Below, piece by piece: positions 37,601 to 49,240 of a stretch of DNA of 64,000 nt. The position numbers were made by a program, and so were the translations under genes. The stretch is from the NCBI GenBank assembly GCA_027704905.1, contig CM051020.1, positions 10,636,323 through 10,700,322 on the forward strand. The letters run 5' to 3'. Within the stretch, counting starts at the first letter, position 1, and each line of letters opens with the position of its first letter. The notes under the pieces were generated by a model, which was given only the letters and a program-made list of their open reading frames with translations, was not told the origin of the DNA and ran no database searches. The DNA is from Muraenolepis orangiensis. Taxonomy: Eukaryota > Chordata > Actinopteri > Gadiformes > Muraenolepididae.

Positions 37601-40600
37601 TGTAGCCCTTGCAATTCTCTTATTAAACGTGATTTGCAACATTATATAATGCACGCAATGAGAAACTGGTATCAAGCAACCGGCAAAGCCAAACCGGCTT
37701 TGCTAGCTCAATCTGGTTGCAACGAAGATACATAAGTGTTTTTCTTTTAATGGGCATAACCAACCACACATTTCCCATGCATGTTTAAGCTAGTAGCACA
37801 GTGTCATAGTTATAATCAATGGTAGAGTAATATTTATTTATCATTTGAATACAGCTAGGTGTGCTGTTCTGCTGATTTGAGCAACAATGATCGAGTTGAC
37901 CAATCGAATTGCTTGGTCGGAACGACCCAGTGTTTAATGTAGCCTACGATAAACGAGTGCACTGAAGTCACATTTGATTTGAAGACTATAATACTTTATA
38001 CTTAGATTTTACATTGAAACTAATGGATTATGACTTAACATACAGGCCTCGGCTCATAACCTAGACAGTTTTGTTCGTATTATTCGCAGGATTATGCTTT
38101 AAGTTCAACAGTCATTCTAAGGCCTTGTTCACAAGTATATCTGTATTTCTAAAAACATTGTATTATCTCTGTGTTTCGGCCTCCCATTCACACCAAGACT
38201 GCTTTTCAGGTCACTAAAAAATAAGCTTCTGAAAAACTCCTTCCAGGGTGGAGATTTTTCATACCTCCATGACCTCAATTGTCGCATGCACCAAACACCA
38301 AAAAACAATGGGAGATCACCAGTGAGTTTACGTGTGGTTTGTACTGTTAGGCAATACCAAAATAGTATACATGACTGAATTAACTAATTACATACCAGGG
38401 TTTCCCACACATAGATTTCCCAAGTATATTTCGTCCGAGAGCAGACGGCATCCGCGATCGATTAACTAGTGATCAATGATCCCCTCGCTCTACTTCTCCT
38501 GTACCTGTTCCCTCTCTATCGCACAAAGGGTCTGCTGTAGGGATGGTAACATTAACCAATTTGCATCAGTAATCCACCATAAAAGTTCACGAAACGATTG
38601 CCTAGAGTCGAGATGTATCATTTCTTAAATCTTTGCATCAGTAAAATCGGATTTATTTCATAAAGCGTCCGGGTGGGATTTCTAAATGGCAAAAAATGTC
38701 CTTTGCTTCCTACTGTTGCATTAGTCACATTAGGTGCCGATCACACGCGTTTTGCAGTGAAAAGGGTGCACTGCACTGCTCTTCTACGGAAGAGTATTAG
38801 GGCCAGGCATAAAAATAAACAAATGAGAGGAAGATTTTATTTTTATTTTGCATGTCGAGAATAAAGTCGAAATGTCAAGAATAAAGTCTAAATGTCGAGA
38901 ATAAAGTCAAAATGTCGAGAATAAAGTCAAAATGTCGAGAATAAAGTCGAAATACCATTTCGAGAATAAAGTCAAAATGGTATTTCGACTTTATTCTCGA
39001 CATTTCGACTTAATTCTCGACATGTCAAATAAAATAAAAATCTTCCACTCATTTTAATTTTTTATGCCTGGCCCTAATACTCTTCCGTAGCTCTTCAGCT
39101 CCAATCACACAGGACGCAAAAAAAGAGCGGTTCGAAGCGGGCTTTTGTTGCTTTGCAACTACCGAATCAGCTAAGTCAGTCTAAGCATTGTAAACACGGA
39201 AGTTAAACTACCAACAAGCGCTGCGTATTTGTCTTGTTCCCCCAAACCACACCCCAAACCACGCCCCAAACCACGCCCCAAACCACGCCCCAAACCACGC
39301 CCCCCACAAATCTACCGCCACAAGTATATTTCAGATCTGTGGGAAACACTGCATATGCTATACATTATATAAGATACGTGAGGTAATCAATGTGCATGCT
39401 CCTAGACACAAGCCATGCTTATGGGAGCGTCTTCTTGCATTTTCTTGCAATTGGTGTGTATAGGATTATTTTTGAAAATATGCTGTTTTCAGAAATACCT
39501 GTATACGTGTGGACGAGGCCACACGTATTTATATATATATATATACAATCGTTTTTATTATTATTACTTGTTGATGATTTTCCACATCTTGACGCCATCA
39601 TCTCTGTAGTAGAAGTTGGCCACCTTCTCCAGCCCTCTCTCCTCGATGTCTTCACAAATGCAAAGCGAGGTGTAGGTCAAAGAATCCGTGGCTCGTTTCA
39701 GGAATATGTCCATAGCATCTCCGCCAGAGGCGATGAACTTGGGAAGCAATCAGATTGTTCCATTTACAAGGGTGGAAAGAATGGTGACAATAATTATGGA
39801 AAGGCCAGCTTCAAATAAACATATGATAAATATACATGAATGCCTGAGCGAGAAATTAAATAATGCGTTTATAGGCTACATTTATATTTATTTGTGAAAT
39901 AAAGCCTACATTTTACCGCTCCATACCTTTTTGAAAATTCCATCTTCAGATATGAGTAGATTCCTGGCTAGTAAGTTGATCTCAATGGTGTAGCGGGTGT
40001 GTGGAACCAGTAGCTGGAAAATGTGGAAACAAAATTTTCAGATTCTTTTCCATATTGAAATGTTTACCACAATGCTACGCTAATTTAAATAGTTTCTAAA
40101 ACAGATCATCCACAGATCAGGAAGGGAAATGTGTGGTCGTGGATTGTAGTATTTTGGAAAGTTTTTAAAACATAGGATAAGACTCGAGTTCCCCTGTATG
40201 GGTTAAACCAATGCTATTGCCTTTCAGGGAACGCTTTGAGAAAACTTCATCGCCCCCATCCCTTAATGGAGGGGTCTTCAACCTTGTTCAGCCCAGGGAC
40301 CCCTTGGTGGATTGAGAAACGGTGCCGGTACTTGTATATTTTTCCAGAAAATGCGATTGCATTTTATCCCAGGCCTATAGGCCTAATAATATATTTATAA
40401 TGCCTGAGTAACTTCTTAATATATCCAGCTTTGATGCTTGGTTATAAGCCATGTCGACATAATTACAATCAATGTATCACGACCAAACTTTTACACTGTA
40501 CGTTGACTGACCCTGGTGTGTGGCAGGATAAAAATGATTGCTCGGGTCTATCTACAGTAGGTTGATGACCTGGACTTTCCCTGTGGAGCAAACACTGACT

Positions 40601-43600
40601 TGAAGATGGAATTTGGGTGAAATAATAGTAAGGTGATAATAATTGGTTATAATATTTGGATATAATTGGTTTCTGCATTAATCATTTGTGTGGACCCCCT
40701 GCAGTACCGCCGCAGGGGTCACGGGCCCCTGGCTGAAGACCACTGCCTTAATGTAAAAACAAAGTGGCCATTTAAAAAAATATATTGTAGTGGGCTGGGA
40801 CTAGCTTTTTTATTTGATTTTATTTTATTTATTATTCTTTTTTTAAATAGTTTTTCTTTAATGATCTTGTTTATGCAAAGTGACCGTCCCCACCCATCAC
40901 CAACCATGGATAGATTTGATTTGTTGTGTTTCTTTTTACAGTCACCTTGTACAGGGGATGCACCATGGGCAGGTTGCGCAGGAGTGAGACAGAAAACACT
41001 TCTGCCAGAAGATGAGTGCGGAGAAAGTGGGCGTCAAGCTGGTGGTAATTGAAATCGGCACTTCTGACATACATCTTGGCCAACGACCAGTCGTACTCCG
41101 AACCGCTTGGAAAAAAGATTGGGTTTTCTTCTTCTGACCTAACCTGTTTCAACTATAGAAGAGGCACAGCATGAGGAACTGGTTCAGTAGCACTAATGAA
41201 ATCACATTTATCAAGATGGGGAGCTCCTAAAAGGTTCACCCATACTCTTGGGGGAAGTAGGTGTGATAATATACAACGCTAACCTGGATAGCTATGGGCT
41301 TCAGCTGAGACTGGGTTTGGTGGAGTAGGACTAGTGGCGCCATCAGGTACTGCTGCTTGCCATTAACCTTGTTTGCATCCAATCCATCCAAGATTTTGTA
41401 GTCGCACAGGAATATGTTGCCGCTCTGTTTGAATGTGAGAATTTACATCATCCTTCAAATAACAAGCATTATTTTCAAATATGTTGAATAATGATTATTT
41501 ACTACATTCATGAAAACATGGCCTATTAATATGAATGTAGGCCTAGTTTATCGTCCAAATATAACACAGAAAATGTCTAATTAAATCTGGGTTAACTAAA
41601 CTGCTGGACATTTAGTAAAAGCAGCTGTGTTGCTGGCACCATGTGTTCCTTTATGTATATATATTTATTTTATATTTATATATGTTCTATCTATATTTAT
41701 ATCTAATTTATCAAAATAAATAAATGTAAATAAGTGTAAAATAACAAATCTGTTACTGAAGTTGTACTCTCTTAATCCTTTATAGACTGATAATTAGGGG
41801 AGACACACCTTCATCTCTTCCTTTAGGCTATTCCCATCAGGGAGGAACACCTGGTCATCGGTGACGGGAAAGTTTTTAGGCAACACTGAACAGCGACGGA
41901 TCACCGTTGGGTTGATACCATTGAGAAACTGGTAGCCAAAAAGAGAGTCCCTCATCCAGTTCTCCTGAACATGCTCTTTAGAATAAAACAAATCATTATT
42001 TTTAGATATTAAAGTGGGTACATATAACACATAACTGCATCATATCAAAAATATTTTTAAAATATTTCTTGTGTTCTTTTTAACTAGAATGTTTAGTTAT
42101 AAAACAGTGGAAATGCTTTGTTAAATTCGGGAGGTCCGCTATTTCCAGTTTCAAATGGTTTTCCAGAGTGGTAGTTTTCCATTGGCAGCAGACCTTTAGG
42201 GATGGTGTGAGAAGCTCGGTCACTCGTGAGAGACTTAGAGTAGAGCCGCTGCGCCTTTATCTAGAAAGGAGCCAGTTGAAGTGGTTCGGGCTTCTAGTAA
42301 GGATGCTTCCTGGTCGCCTCTCGAGTGAGGTTTTCCAGGCATGTCCAGCTGTGAGGAGACCACGGGGCAGACCAAGGTACAGGTGGGGTGATTACATCTC
42401 CATGCTGGCCTGGGAATGCCTCGGGATCCCCCAGTCAGAGCTGGTCGATGTTGCCAGGGAGAGGGAGGTTTGAGGTCCCCTGCTGGAGCTGCTACCTCCG
42501 CGACCCGATCCGGATAAGCGGTACAATGGATGGATGGAAGGAGCACACCCTTGATCAAGCAACTTGATGTGCATTTTGACGACGTTCGCTCCTGTGAAAC
42601 CCAATGTGTCTTTTCTAAATCCTTAAAGAATCCCCCCCCCCTGGCATTTTATCTCTATCTCCTGGTCGGTTTTCCTGCTAAAATGGGGATTTACTTACCC
42701 TTTAATATCTAAATTAGTAACATGCACAGATTAACCATTAACTTCACATTCAGCATTTTGTACCAGATATATCCGTCTGTTTGTTGCTGAATACACTGCG
42801 GATTGCATCTATGCCTGTCCATTGATCTGTACAATTCTCCAGTCTCCTGACTTTCAACTCCAGTTTCCTGGACAGAGGAGAAACAATTGCTTTTGTTTTA
42901 ACATGATACAACCAACCTCTTCATCATTAGGCATCTGGCTGGAGTTATTTGGGAAAAGAACATACACAAGGTGAATAGAGTATATATCCATAACTACAAA
43001 GGCGTATATTAATATTATTACAAAAGAAAGATACCACCTGTGTGCAAGTGAAATAATCGAAGATGATGCCACTGAGTCAGTGAATTCAACTATACCACAG
43101 CCAAATAGGGACAATGTCGATGAAGATAAGATGATCAAACCATCTTAACCATCTCTTCTGGCTTCACAACATCCGTTACCAATGATCAGGGGCATCGCAA
43201 CAGGGTAGGCAAAGTAGGCAATTAACTGGGGCCCCGAGCTGGAAGAGAGCCCCCGAGGACGACAGATTATATTCCCCCCCCCCCCCCGTGCGCTTCATGA
43301 TGCTCGCGCCCCCCGTGGATTTAAGAATGTTCGCGATCGCGTTTGCCGCTCTGTAATTTCGAGGCTCTGTAAAAAAACGCTCTGTAATTTCGAAGCCCAA
43401 AAATAGGGCGATTTTGCCAAGGGCCCCCAGAAACCCTAGAAACGCCCCTGCCAATAATTGGTAACAAATAACTTTGTTGATTGTATGCTAAATGCTTGAA
43501 AGCCGATGGAAGTCATTTTGACAATTCAATTGGTAACGGATGTTTCAGTGACACCAGGAGAGATGATTATGATGGTTTGATCACCCAGATCGGATAAATA

Positions 43601-45662
43601 CAAGTAGGCCTTTATAGGTGTCATATACATTCATATGGCCTCATTCATATATATATATATACATTTTATTACTCTCTTTACTTCGTAATTAATGCTCGAT
43701 TTATAATTGTAAAATGCGTTATTCATTTTTTATAAACTCAATTTAATTATGGTCGTCTCAAATACACAATTTAAATAAAAGACAAAACAAACTTTACCTT
43801 TTAAAACCTCCGAGTACAAACCCAACCATTTTAGTGGTGGAGAAGCGAGCCTCTTCAGGCAAAGGATGTGTGGCGTCCGTCTTCATACAATGAGGAATCC
43901 CCTCCACATAAACAGACCAGCTAGGAAAGATTTAGGAATAAAACACAACAACTTGACCAATGGTGTTTATAAAAGAAGTATGTAGCCATTGTCAATAAGT
44001 GGCCATGTTACATATTATACATATGATATTTGTGATTGGCCATGTCATCATATGTTCTATTATGAATATAACAAACCTATACTCTTTGTTTCTTTTTTCC
44101 AGCTCAACCTTCCTGCTTTCCCTCAAACAATCTGGAAGGTTGTCTAGTTGAAGCACTGTTAGAGCTGAAATGCAGGTGAACAAAAATGACACATATCATA
44201 GTGATTATATTGAATTTTACAAATTTTGACATACAATTAATAAAACAAAACGTAATACAGAATACAATACAGAATTAGGTGTAAAGCTCCATGTACCTGT
44301 GCCCTCGCTAAAGGTCAGAACATCGTCGTTTGTGAACCAGTGATAGATTGGGAAGTGGTACTTCTCTCCCTCGGGGGAGTCCACCTCCACCTTGGCAGGT
44401 AACCATTTATTTTGTGGGACCAGAAAGTGACGCGTTTTGTCCAGCTCAATCTGTACCAGTTTGCCAATGGACTCTGTGCAGTTCACCTCAAATGTTAATA
44501 CCTATATATGCAGAAAAGGTGGATAGCAACAGTTTCATTAAATCCATGCACAAGGATGGGAGAGAAGTGTGATATACAGTTTGCCATGTGTACTAGTATG
44601 AGCATTAGCATCATGGAATGTTACTCAGCGGGGCACAAACTCAACCAGTCCGGTATAAAGACGCTTGTGCCTTGCTCAGTAACCTTGAACGTAGCCACTA
44701 ATAACCTGAACAAACTAAAATTGCGTATAGGCAATATCTTATCCACAGGCAGTGGACTGCCTTCAGTAGGCAGTGTGCCTACTGAACTGCTAGGAGTGCT
44801 GTCACTATCATAACATTGTCATCCAAATTACATTACACTATTATACTTTTGCTGGACCTTCTGGACTCATTTCAGTTACTGCACTGTTCTGCACTGTACT
44901 GCACTGTATTCATGACGCTGCTGCACTACTGGCACCTTAAAATGCTTTTGGCACAATTCAACACATGTACAAATCATCCATCAGTCACTTTATTGTTATT
45001 TTTATTGAGTACAGTATTTTTTATAGTACAGTGTTTTAGAAAATTCATACTGCGGGAGGAAATGGGGAGTAAGCATTCCATTGTACTTGTTGCATATGGC
45101 AAATGAAAAATCTTAATCAGACAATATCCCTCAATTAGGGTCTTCTAATTGCTCTGTTCCTCACTCTACCACTCTACCTGGTTGTTTCATGTGTAGCGTT
45201 TGCATGTCATGACTTGTAAAATATGATGCAAGATGCCTTGGAGCTATTGGGGAATCTTAATTAGGTTTTGTTCATCACATTATATTTATGAAATGCCATT
45301 AAAATAGATACGATTTCCTACGCTCAAACGATTAGGTTCATCATCCGGTTTTGGGCGAAATTGCTTCTAGCCACTTGGTTCAAGGTCAGTTTTCTTTTTT
45401 GTCCCTCTCCAGATTTAGACAATTCATGTTAGTCACCCAAATTGAGCTCATAAAAGCGACTACTTTGTTCTACCATTTTTCTACTGAAATATACGTATGT
45501 GAAAGTTGAACTTACTGAACCACTGCAGAGGTAGAACAATCCTGTAGAGAGCGATGTGCGTTCACTCGTCCCCTCCGTCCCAAACAGTTTAATGTAGACG
45601 TGATCCCAAGTGGAGGAATTGAAAAGGTCTCCAATGGTCACCGTCCCTTTGTACTTAAGCAT
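34639..45662 (-). CDS. lipoxygenase, 14 coding exons (ALOX15B/ALOXE3-like), complete
   Basis: Exons in transcript order are 45516-45662, 44297-44501, 44077-44164, 43798-43920, 42764-42867, 41809-41975, 41284-41424, 40946-41152, 39927-40013, 39568-39737, 37045-37166, 36796-36896, 35788-35958 and 34639-34818. All are GT-AG, in phase, and join to 670 codons. Exon number and many lengths (123, 87, 170, 122, 101, 171 nt) equal those of mammalian ALOX genes. Residues 1-118 form the PLAT/C2-like membrane-binding domain, and the rest is the catalytic domain. Iron ligands are His367 and His372 (HFLRTH), His547 and Asn551 (SAQHSAVNTG) and the C-terminal Ile670. Ala410 in EINLLARNLL sits at the Ala/Gly position that in the family favours S products. 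The enzyme adds O2 to polyunsaturated fatty acids. The C-terminal IPYTYLDPELLENSIAI and FDYGSWMPNAP resemble the 15B/E3/12B group more than ALOX5. Regiospecificity, and whether it is an isomerase like E3, cannot be told here. Confidence 0.93.
34960..35165 (+). mobile_element. tRNA-derived SINE in lipoxygenase intron 13
   Basis: The A box TAGCTCAGTCTGTTAGG lies at 34967-34983 and a perfect B box GGTTCAAGTCC at 35004-35014, giving an internal RNA polymerase III promoter. The body contains GTGCCCTTGAGCAAGGCACC and GGATGGGTTAAATGCAGAG, common in fish tRNA-SINEs, and it ends AT-rich. It is antisense to the host gene. Confidence 0.85.
35166..35787 (-). other. rest of lipoxygenase intron 13
   Basis: AT-rich intron sequence with no further repeat recognised. 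The donor is at 35787. Confidence 0.6.
35959..36795 (-). other. lipoxygenase intron 12
   Basis: Nothing is recognised besides ordinary intron sequence. A 119-codon frame on the + strand (36258-36617) has no protein-like features. Confidence 0.6.
37167..38783 (-). other. lipoxygenase intron 10, proximal part
   Basis: It contains an A/C-rich block (about 37285-37420, CAACAAC/AACACAAC type) followed by a GC-richer stretch to 37530 that looks like part of an unassigned dispersed repeat. No gene is seen. Confidence 0.5.
38784..39090. mobile_element. foldback MITE with internal minisatellite (lipoxygenase intron 10)
   Basis: The ends are CTACGGAAGAGTATTAGGGC and GCCCTAATACTCTTCCGTAG, exact inverted copies, flanked by CTCTT on both sides (38779-38783 and 39091-39095). 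The inside is a 19-bp minisatellite (AATGTCGAGAATAAAGTCA type) that itself folds back. It has no coding capacity. Confidence 0.85.
39238..39304. repeat. 13-bp minisatellite
   Basis: Five copies of a CCCCAAACCACGC unit in lipoxygenase intron 10. Confidence 0.9.
40269..40745. mobile_element. non-autonomous hAT element with perfect 8-bp target duplication
   Basis: The terminal inverted repeats contain GGTCTTCAACC and GGCTGAAGACCACTG. CCTTAATG is duplicated exactly at 40261-40268 and 40746-40753, the 8-bp signature of hAT transposition. The element is 477 bp with no transposase sequence and lies in lipoxygenase intron 8. Confidence 0.88.
42168..42540 (+). mobile_element. LINE C-terminal fragment with GATGGATGG tail (lipoxygenase intron 5)
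   Basis: It encodes DGVRSSVTRERLRVEPLRLY, then RSQLKWFGLLVRMLPGRL and RPRGRPRYRWGDYI, and ends with the 3' tail GGATAAGCGG...ATGGATGGATGG typical of this LINE family. It is 5'-truncated and antisense to the host gene. Confidence 0.8.
43133..43590. mobile_element. palindromic element split by a hAT MITE (lipoxygenase intron 4)
   Basis: GATGATCAAACCATC...CATCTCTTCTGG...ACATCCGTTACCAA on the left matches, in reverse complement, TTGGTAACGGATGT...CCAGGAGAGATGA...GGTTTGATCA on the right. The hAT MITE at 43187-43450 lies between the arms. Confidence 0.65.
43187..43450. mobile_element. hAT MITE, 264 bp, nested
   Basis: The ends are CAGGGGC...GCCCCTG, flanked by CCAATGAT (43179-43186) and CCAATAAT (43451-43458), an 8-bp target duplication with one mismatch. 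It contains a 15-nt poly-C run. Confidence 0.8.
44745..45110 (+). repeat. L2-type LINE 3' tail in lipoxygenase intron 1
   Basis: It carries the GTGCCTACTGAACTGCTAGG ORF end, the TTCTGGACTCATTTCAGTTA block and the GGGGAGTAAGCATTCCATTG end. It is also present in the second lipoxygenase copy at 63445-63708, so it predates that duplication. Confidence 0.8.
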
Positions 45663-45712
45663 CTTCCCTCGGTAGTGTTGACGGATTTGACCGTCTACCT
45701 TAGTAGTCTACG

Positions 45713-46570
45713 TGGAATACACAAGTATGGAACCTTGTATCTTCTAACCTTGTATGTATTGTACTCTGGTAGGTAGCAGCTTAAAGGGAAGCTTGGTTTT
45801 CCTTCCTTTTATGTGTGTGTTTCAAGGTGTGTCACACACCTCCCACGTAACTCGCCAGTTTGACATGTCACAAACCTGTCTCTGTTTCTATTGAGAACGG
45901 ATGGTGCAGTGATTGTGTCATCAAGTCAAGTCAAGTCAAGTCAAGTTTATTGTCACTTCACAGTTTACACAAGTATAAAGCAGTGATGTGAAAATCTTAT
46001 CTGCAATACCCGACGACAGACAGCAGTTATGAAAATAAGATAAAAATTGGTAAAAATAGAATAAAAATAGAATAAAAATAGAACAGTGAGAAAAAAAAAG
46101 TGAGACGCTTTAAGATAAATACAAATGGCTCTTGTAATACCACCCTACTATTATGGGCCAAGTGCACAACACTAATATCAAACCCAAATAGGAGCTAACT
46201 ATAATATACCTACATCAGACCTAAATAACCAATAAGACATCGAATAACCTGTCAGATCGGTTCTTTTGGATAAGAACGTGGCTGGCCTTCAGGAAAGTCT
46301 CATTATTATATTATATATATAAACAAAAAGTAACAATACACATCCCTAGTCTGCAAATAAGTCCTGACATCTGTGGGGAGTTAATTCCACCAATTTGGGG
46401 CTAGGACAGAGAAGAGCCAAGACTGTGTAGATCGGCCACAAAGGCCCCTAAGTGAGGGGGCAAGCAGACGCCATTATCGGCCCTACAGCCGATCATCGGC
46501 TTGGTGTGTCCTGGCATTTAGGGTCCCCCCAAAAAAACACATTGGGGAAGACAGACGGTTTCAGCTAAAT
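45713..46570. other. upstream region of lipoxygenase with LINE tail
   Basis: No gene is seen. A LINE tail of the second family (TCAAGTCAAGTTTATTGTCA, - strand) begins at 45922 and runs to about 46100. No clear TATA box or CpG island is seen near the inferred start at 45662, so the promoter remains undefined. Confidence 0.5.
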
Positions 46571-46619
46571 AACAGCTCACATGATGTTGAGCAAATGCTT
46601 TTTGCCGCGGTAATCTGCT

Positions 46620-47310
46620 TTTGGCCAAATTACTATTGTCTGTTTCATGAATGACAAAATGCAGCAAGCTTCGGTTGTAGAATACCACCCTCGACTGCGT
46701 GGCGATGATATTGGCTCCATCCCATCTAGCTCATCGCAGGTTTTTTTGGTAGCCGACTCCATAAATAAGAAAAGCTTATAATAATAATTTATTTGGGTAT
46801 TCAAACCCTGGCCCAAGTCAGGCTGATGAGGCCCTGGGGCTGGGTGAGGCTGCAAACTTGTGGTGCATTGGGCAAGGCACAACGGACAAACCACTTTTCT
46901 GCCCACACATTCAAGTGCAAACATGTCACATGTAAGTCACATTGCCCTTATCATTGTGCCAACTCCACAATAAACCATTGCTGAACTTTCTGGACTCAAT
47001 ACAGTTACTGCACTGTTCTTTACTGTATTCATGATGCTGCTGCACTACTTGCACTTAAAAATTATTTTAAAAATAATTTTTGCACAATTGTACATCACTG
47101 TCACTTTATTGTTCTTTTCATGTTAATGTTTATTGTGATAGCATTAGTATTTTATTATTGTGTTTTAGAAATTCATACTGTGGGAGGGAATACCACAGTA
47201 CTTGAATTGAATCTTGAATCTAAGTGGCATGTGGAAGCCAGGTTCAACTGCCACATAGGCCATATACTAATAGAATAATTAGGCTTTGGTTTCGTGTGTA
47301 TATTGAATGT
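46620..47310 (+). repeat. additional partial copy of R-arm sequence in the spacer
   Basis: The sequence runs in the same order and orientation as 52025-52880. It has a hAT remnant (CTGTTTCATGAATGA...), a GGCTGATGAGGCCCTGGGGC block, an L2 tail (46975-47215) and a GTGGAAGCCAGGTTCAACTG flank. Because the flank after the tail is shared too, this is a segmental copy and not independent insertions. Confidence 0.7.
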
Positions 47311-47389
47311 AATGTTAGGGCAACTGCACTGTAAAAAAAAATGCATCGTTGGATTACCCCTAACTGCAATAAACACTACCCACCACAAA

Positions 47390-48218
47390 CGGTGTCTGAG
47401 GAAGGCACAAAAAATAGTGGAAGACCCCTCTCACCCCAACCATGGACTGTTTGCCCTCCTCCTCTCCGGGAGCCACTATAAAAACCTTTGTTCCAAGTCA
47501 AGCAGGCTTAGGAACAGCTTCTTCCCCTCAGCTGTCATCTCGAGGTATATACTTTTTTTGCTTGGTTCGAAGTGAACGGCAGCCCGCCACCTGAGGAGAT
47601 CAGCCTGCTGAACATCTCGGAGGCGGATGTGCGCCGCACCTTCAAGCGGTTGAACATCCGTAAGGCGGCACGCCCCCACGACATCCCGGGCCGTGTCCTC
47701 AGAGCATGCGCAGACCAGTTGGCAGTCCACCATCGTGCCTGTTCCTAAACAACCCAAGGTAACATGCCTGAATGACTGTAGCCCTCACCTCGATTTTCAG
47801 CAAATGCTTCGAGAGGTTGGAATGCTGTTTGTGGACTACAGCTCAGCGTTCAACACGATAGTTCCTGCCAAGCTCGACACCAAGCTTAGAGGTCTAGGCG
47901 TGCCCCCATCCACGTGCAGCTGGATACTGGACCTCCTGTCGGACCGCCGCCAGGTGGTGAGGATGGGCAGCACCACCTCAGAGCCACTGACCCTCAACAC
48001 GGGAGCCCCCCAGGGATGCGTGCTGAGCCCTCTCCTCTACTCCCTCTACACCCACGACTGCATGGCTATGCACAGCTCCAACGTCATCATCAAGTTTGCT
48101 GACACAACAGTGATGGGCCTGATCGCCGGCGACTACGAGACAGCCTACAGGGAGGAGGTTGAATCACTGGAGCAGTGGTGCCAGGAGAACAGCCTCGCCC
48201 TCAAAGAAAAAAGGCTGA
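47390..48218 (+). pseudogene. L2-like LINE ORF2 fragments with reverse transcriptase core
   Basis: 47390-47560 encodes a C-terminal piece (RCLRKAQKIVEDPSHPNHGL). 47560-47740 encodes an RT N-terminal piece (EADVRRTFKRLNIRKAARPH). 47800-48218 encodes LFVDYSSAFNTIVPAKLDTK ... NTGAPQGCVLSPLLYSLYTH ... IIKFADTTVMGLI. The order is scrambled, and the catalytic box has lost one Asp codon, so it is inactive. Confidence 0.8.
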
Positions 48219-48811
48219 TGAGGCCCTGGGGCTGGGTGAGGCTGCAAACTTGTGGTGCATTGGGGAATCATGGCACACCGGATAAACCACTTTCCTACCC
48301 ACACATCCAAGAGCAAACATTTACATTGCACTTATCATTGTGCCAACTCCACAATAAAACGTTTTCAACAATCGAGTCTTAAGAGTCGAGGGAAGCCAGA
48401 AAAGCCAACGGCAGTGCGCCTGCTGAACTGCTACGAGTGCTGCCACTATCCTAACTATTATACTATATATTATTAACATTACACTATCATACTTTGCTGA
48501 ACTTTCTGGACTCATTACAGTTACTGCACTGTTCTGCACTGTTCTTTACTGTATTCATGATGTTGCTGCACTACTTGCACTTAAAAAGGCTTTTAAATGC
48601 TTTTTGCACAATTGTACATATAATAATTGTAACATAATTGTACACATCAGTCACTTTATTGTTCTTTTCATGTTAATGTTTATTGTGATTAGTATTTTGT
48701 TATTGTGTTTTAGAAATTCATACTGTGGGAGGGAGTTTGCAGCATACTGTCACAAAGGTGTGTGGTGAGGTTGGACCCAGAACACAGGCGGAGACCAGAA
48801 AAGGGAGAACA
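48219..48811 (+). repeat. composite repeat: GGCTGATGAGG block plus L2 tail
   Basis: Another copy of the block joined to an L2 ORF end (AVRLLNCYECCHY) and its tail (48400-48745), directly after the LINE above and just before the R arm begins. Confidence 0.65.
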
Positions 48812-49240
48812 TATATATACAACAAGCGGTGCGTGGCCAAGGCCAAACGCATCATAAAAGACATTGCCCACCCCAGCCACGAACTGTACTCACTGTTACC
48901 GTCAGGCAGGCGATACCGCATCAAGTGCCGCACAAATAGACTTAGAGATAGCTTCCACAGTCAGGCCATCAGGCTGCTGAACAAGGGTGTATAGCATATA
49001 ACAATGTACATTTTATTACATTGATTTATATATATATATTGCTTTTTCTGACATATTGCATTTTATATATTGCATTTTTATATATTTAACTTATACCGTT
49101 TTTTAAACTTTTTTACTTCTTTTTATCCTACTCTGTTTTTTATAACTGCTGTCTGTCGTCGGGTATTGCACATAAGATTTTCACTCATTGCTTATACTTG
49201 TGTAAACTGTGAAGTGATAATAAACTTGACTTGACTTGAT
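48812..49240 (+). pseudogene. LINE C-terminus and tail at inner end of R arm
   Basis: It encodes YNKRCVAKAKRIIKDIAHPS ... SFHSQAIRLLNKGV and ends with the ACAATAA...CTTGACTTGACTTGA-type tail. It is the reverse-complement partner of 28737-29160. Confidence 0.8.

Noticed and set aside
39238..39304. CRISPR-like array (regular repeats)
   Set aside because: Head-to-tail 13-bp minisatellite without spacers in a vertebrate intron. The 28-bp and 57-bp arrays are likewise plain tandem repeats.
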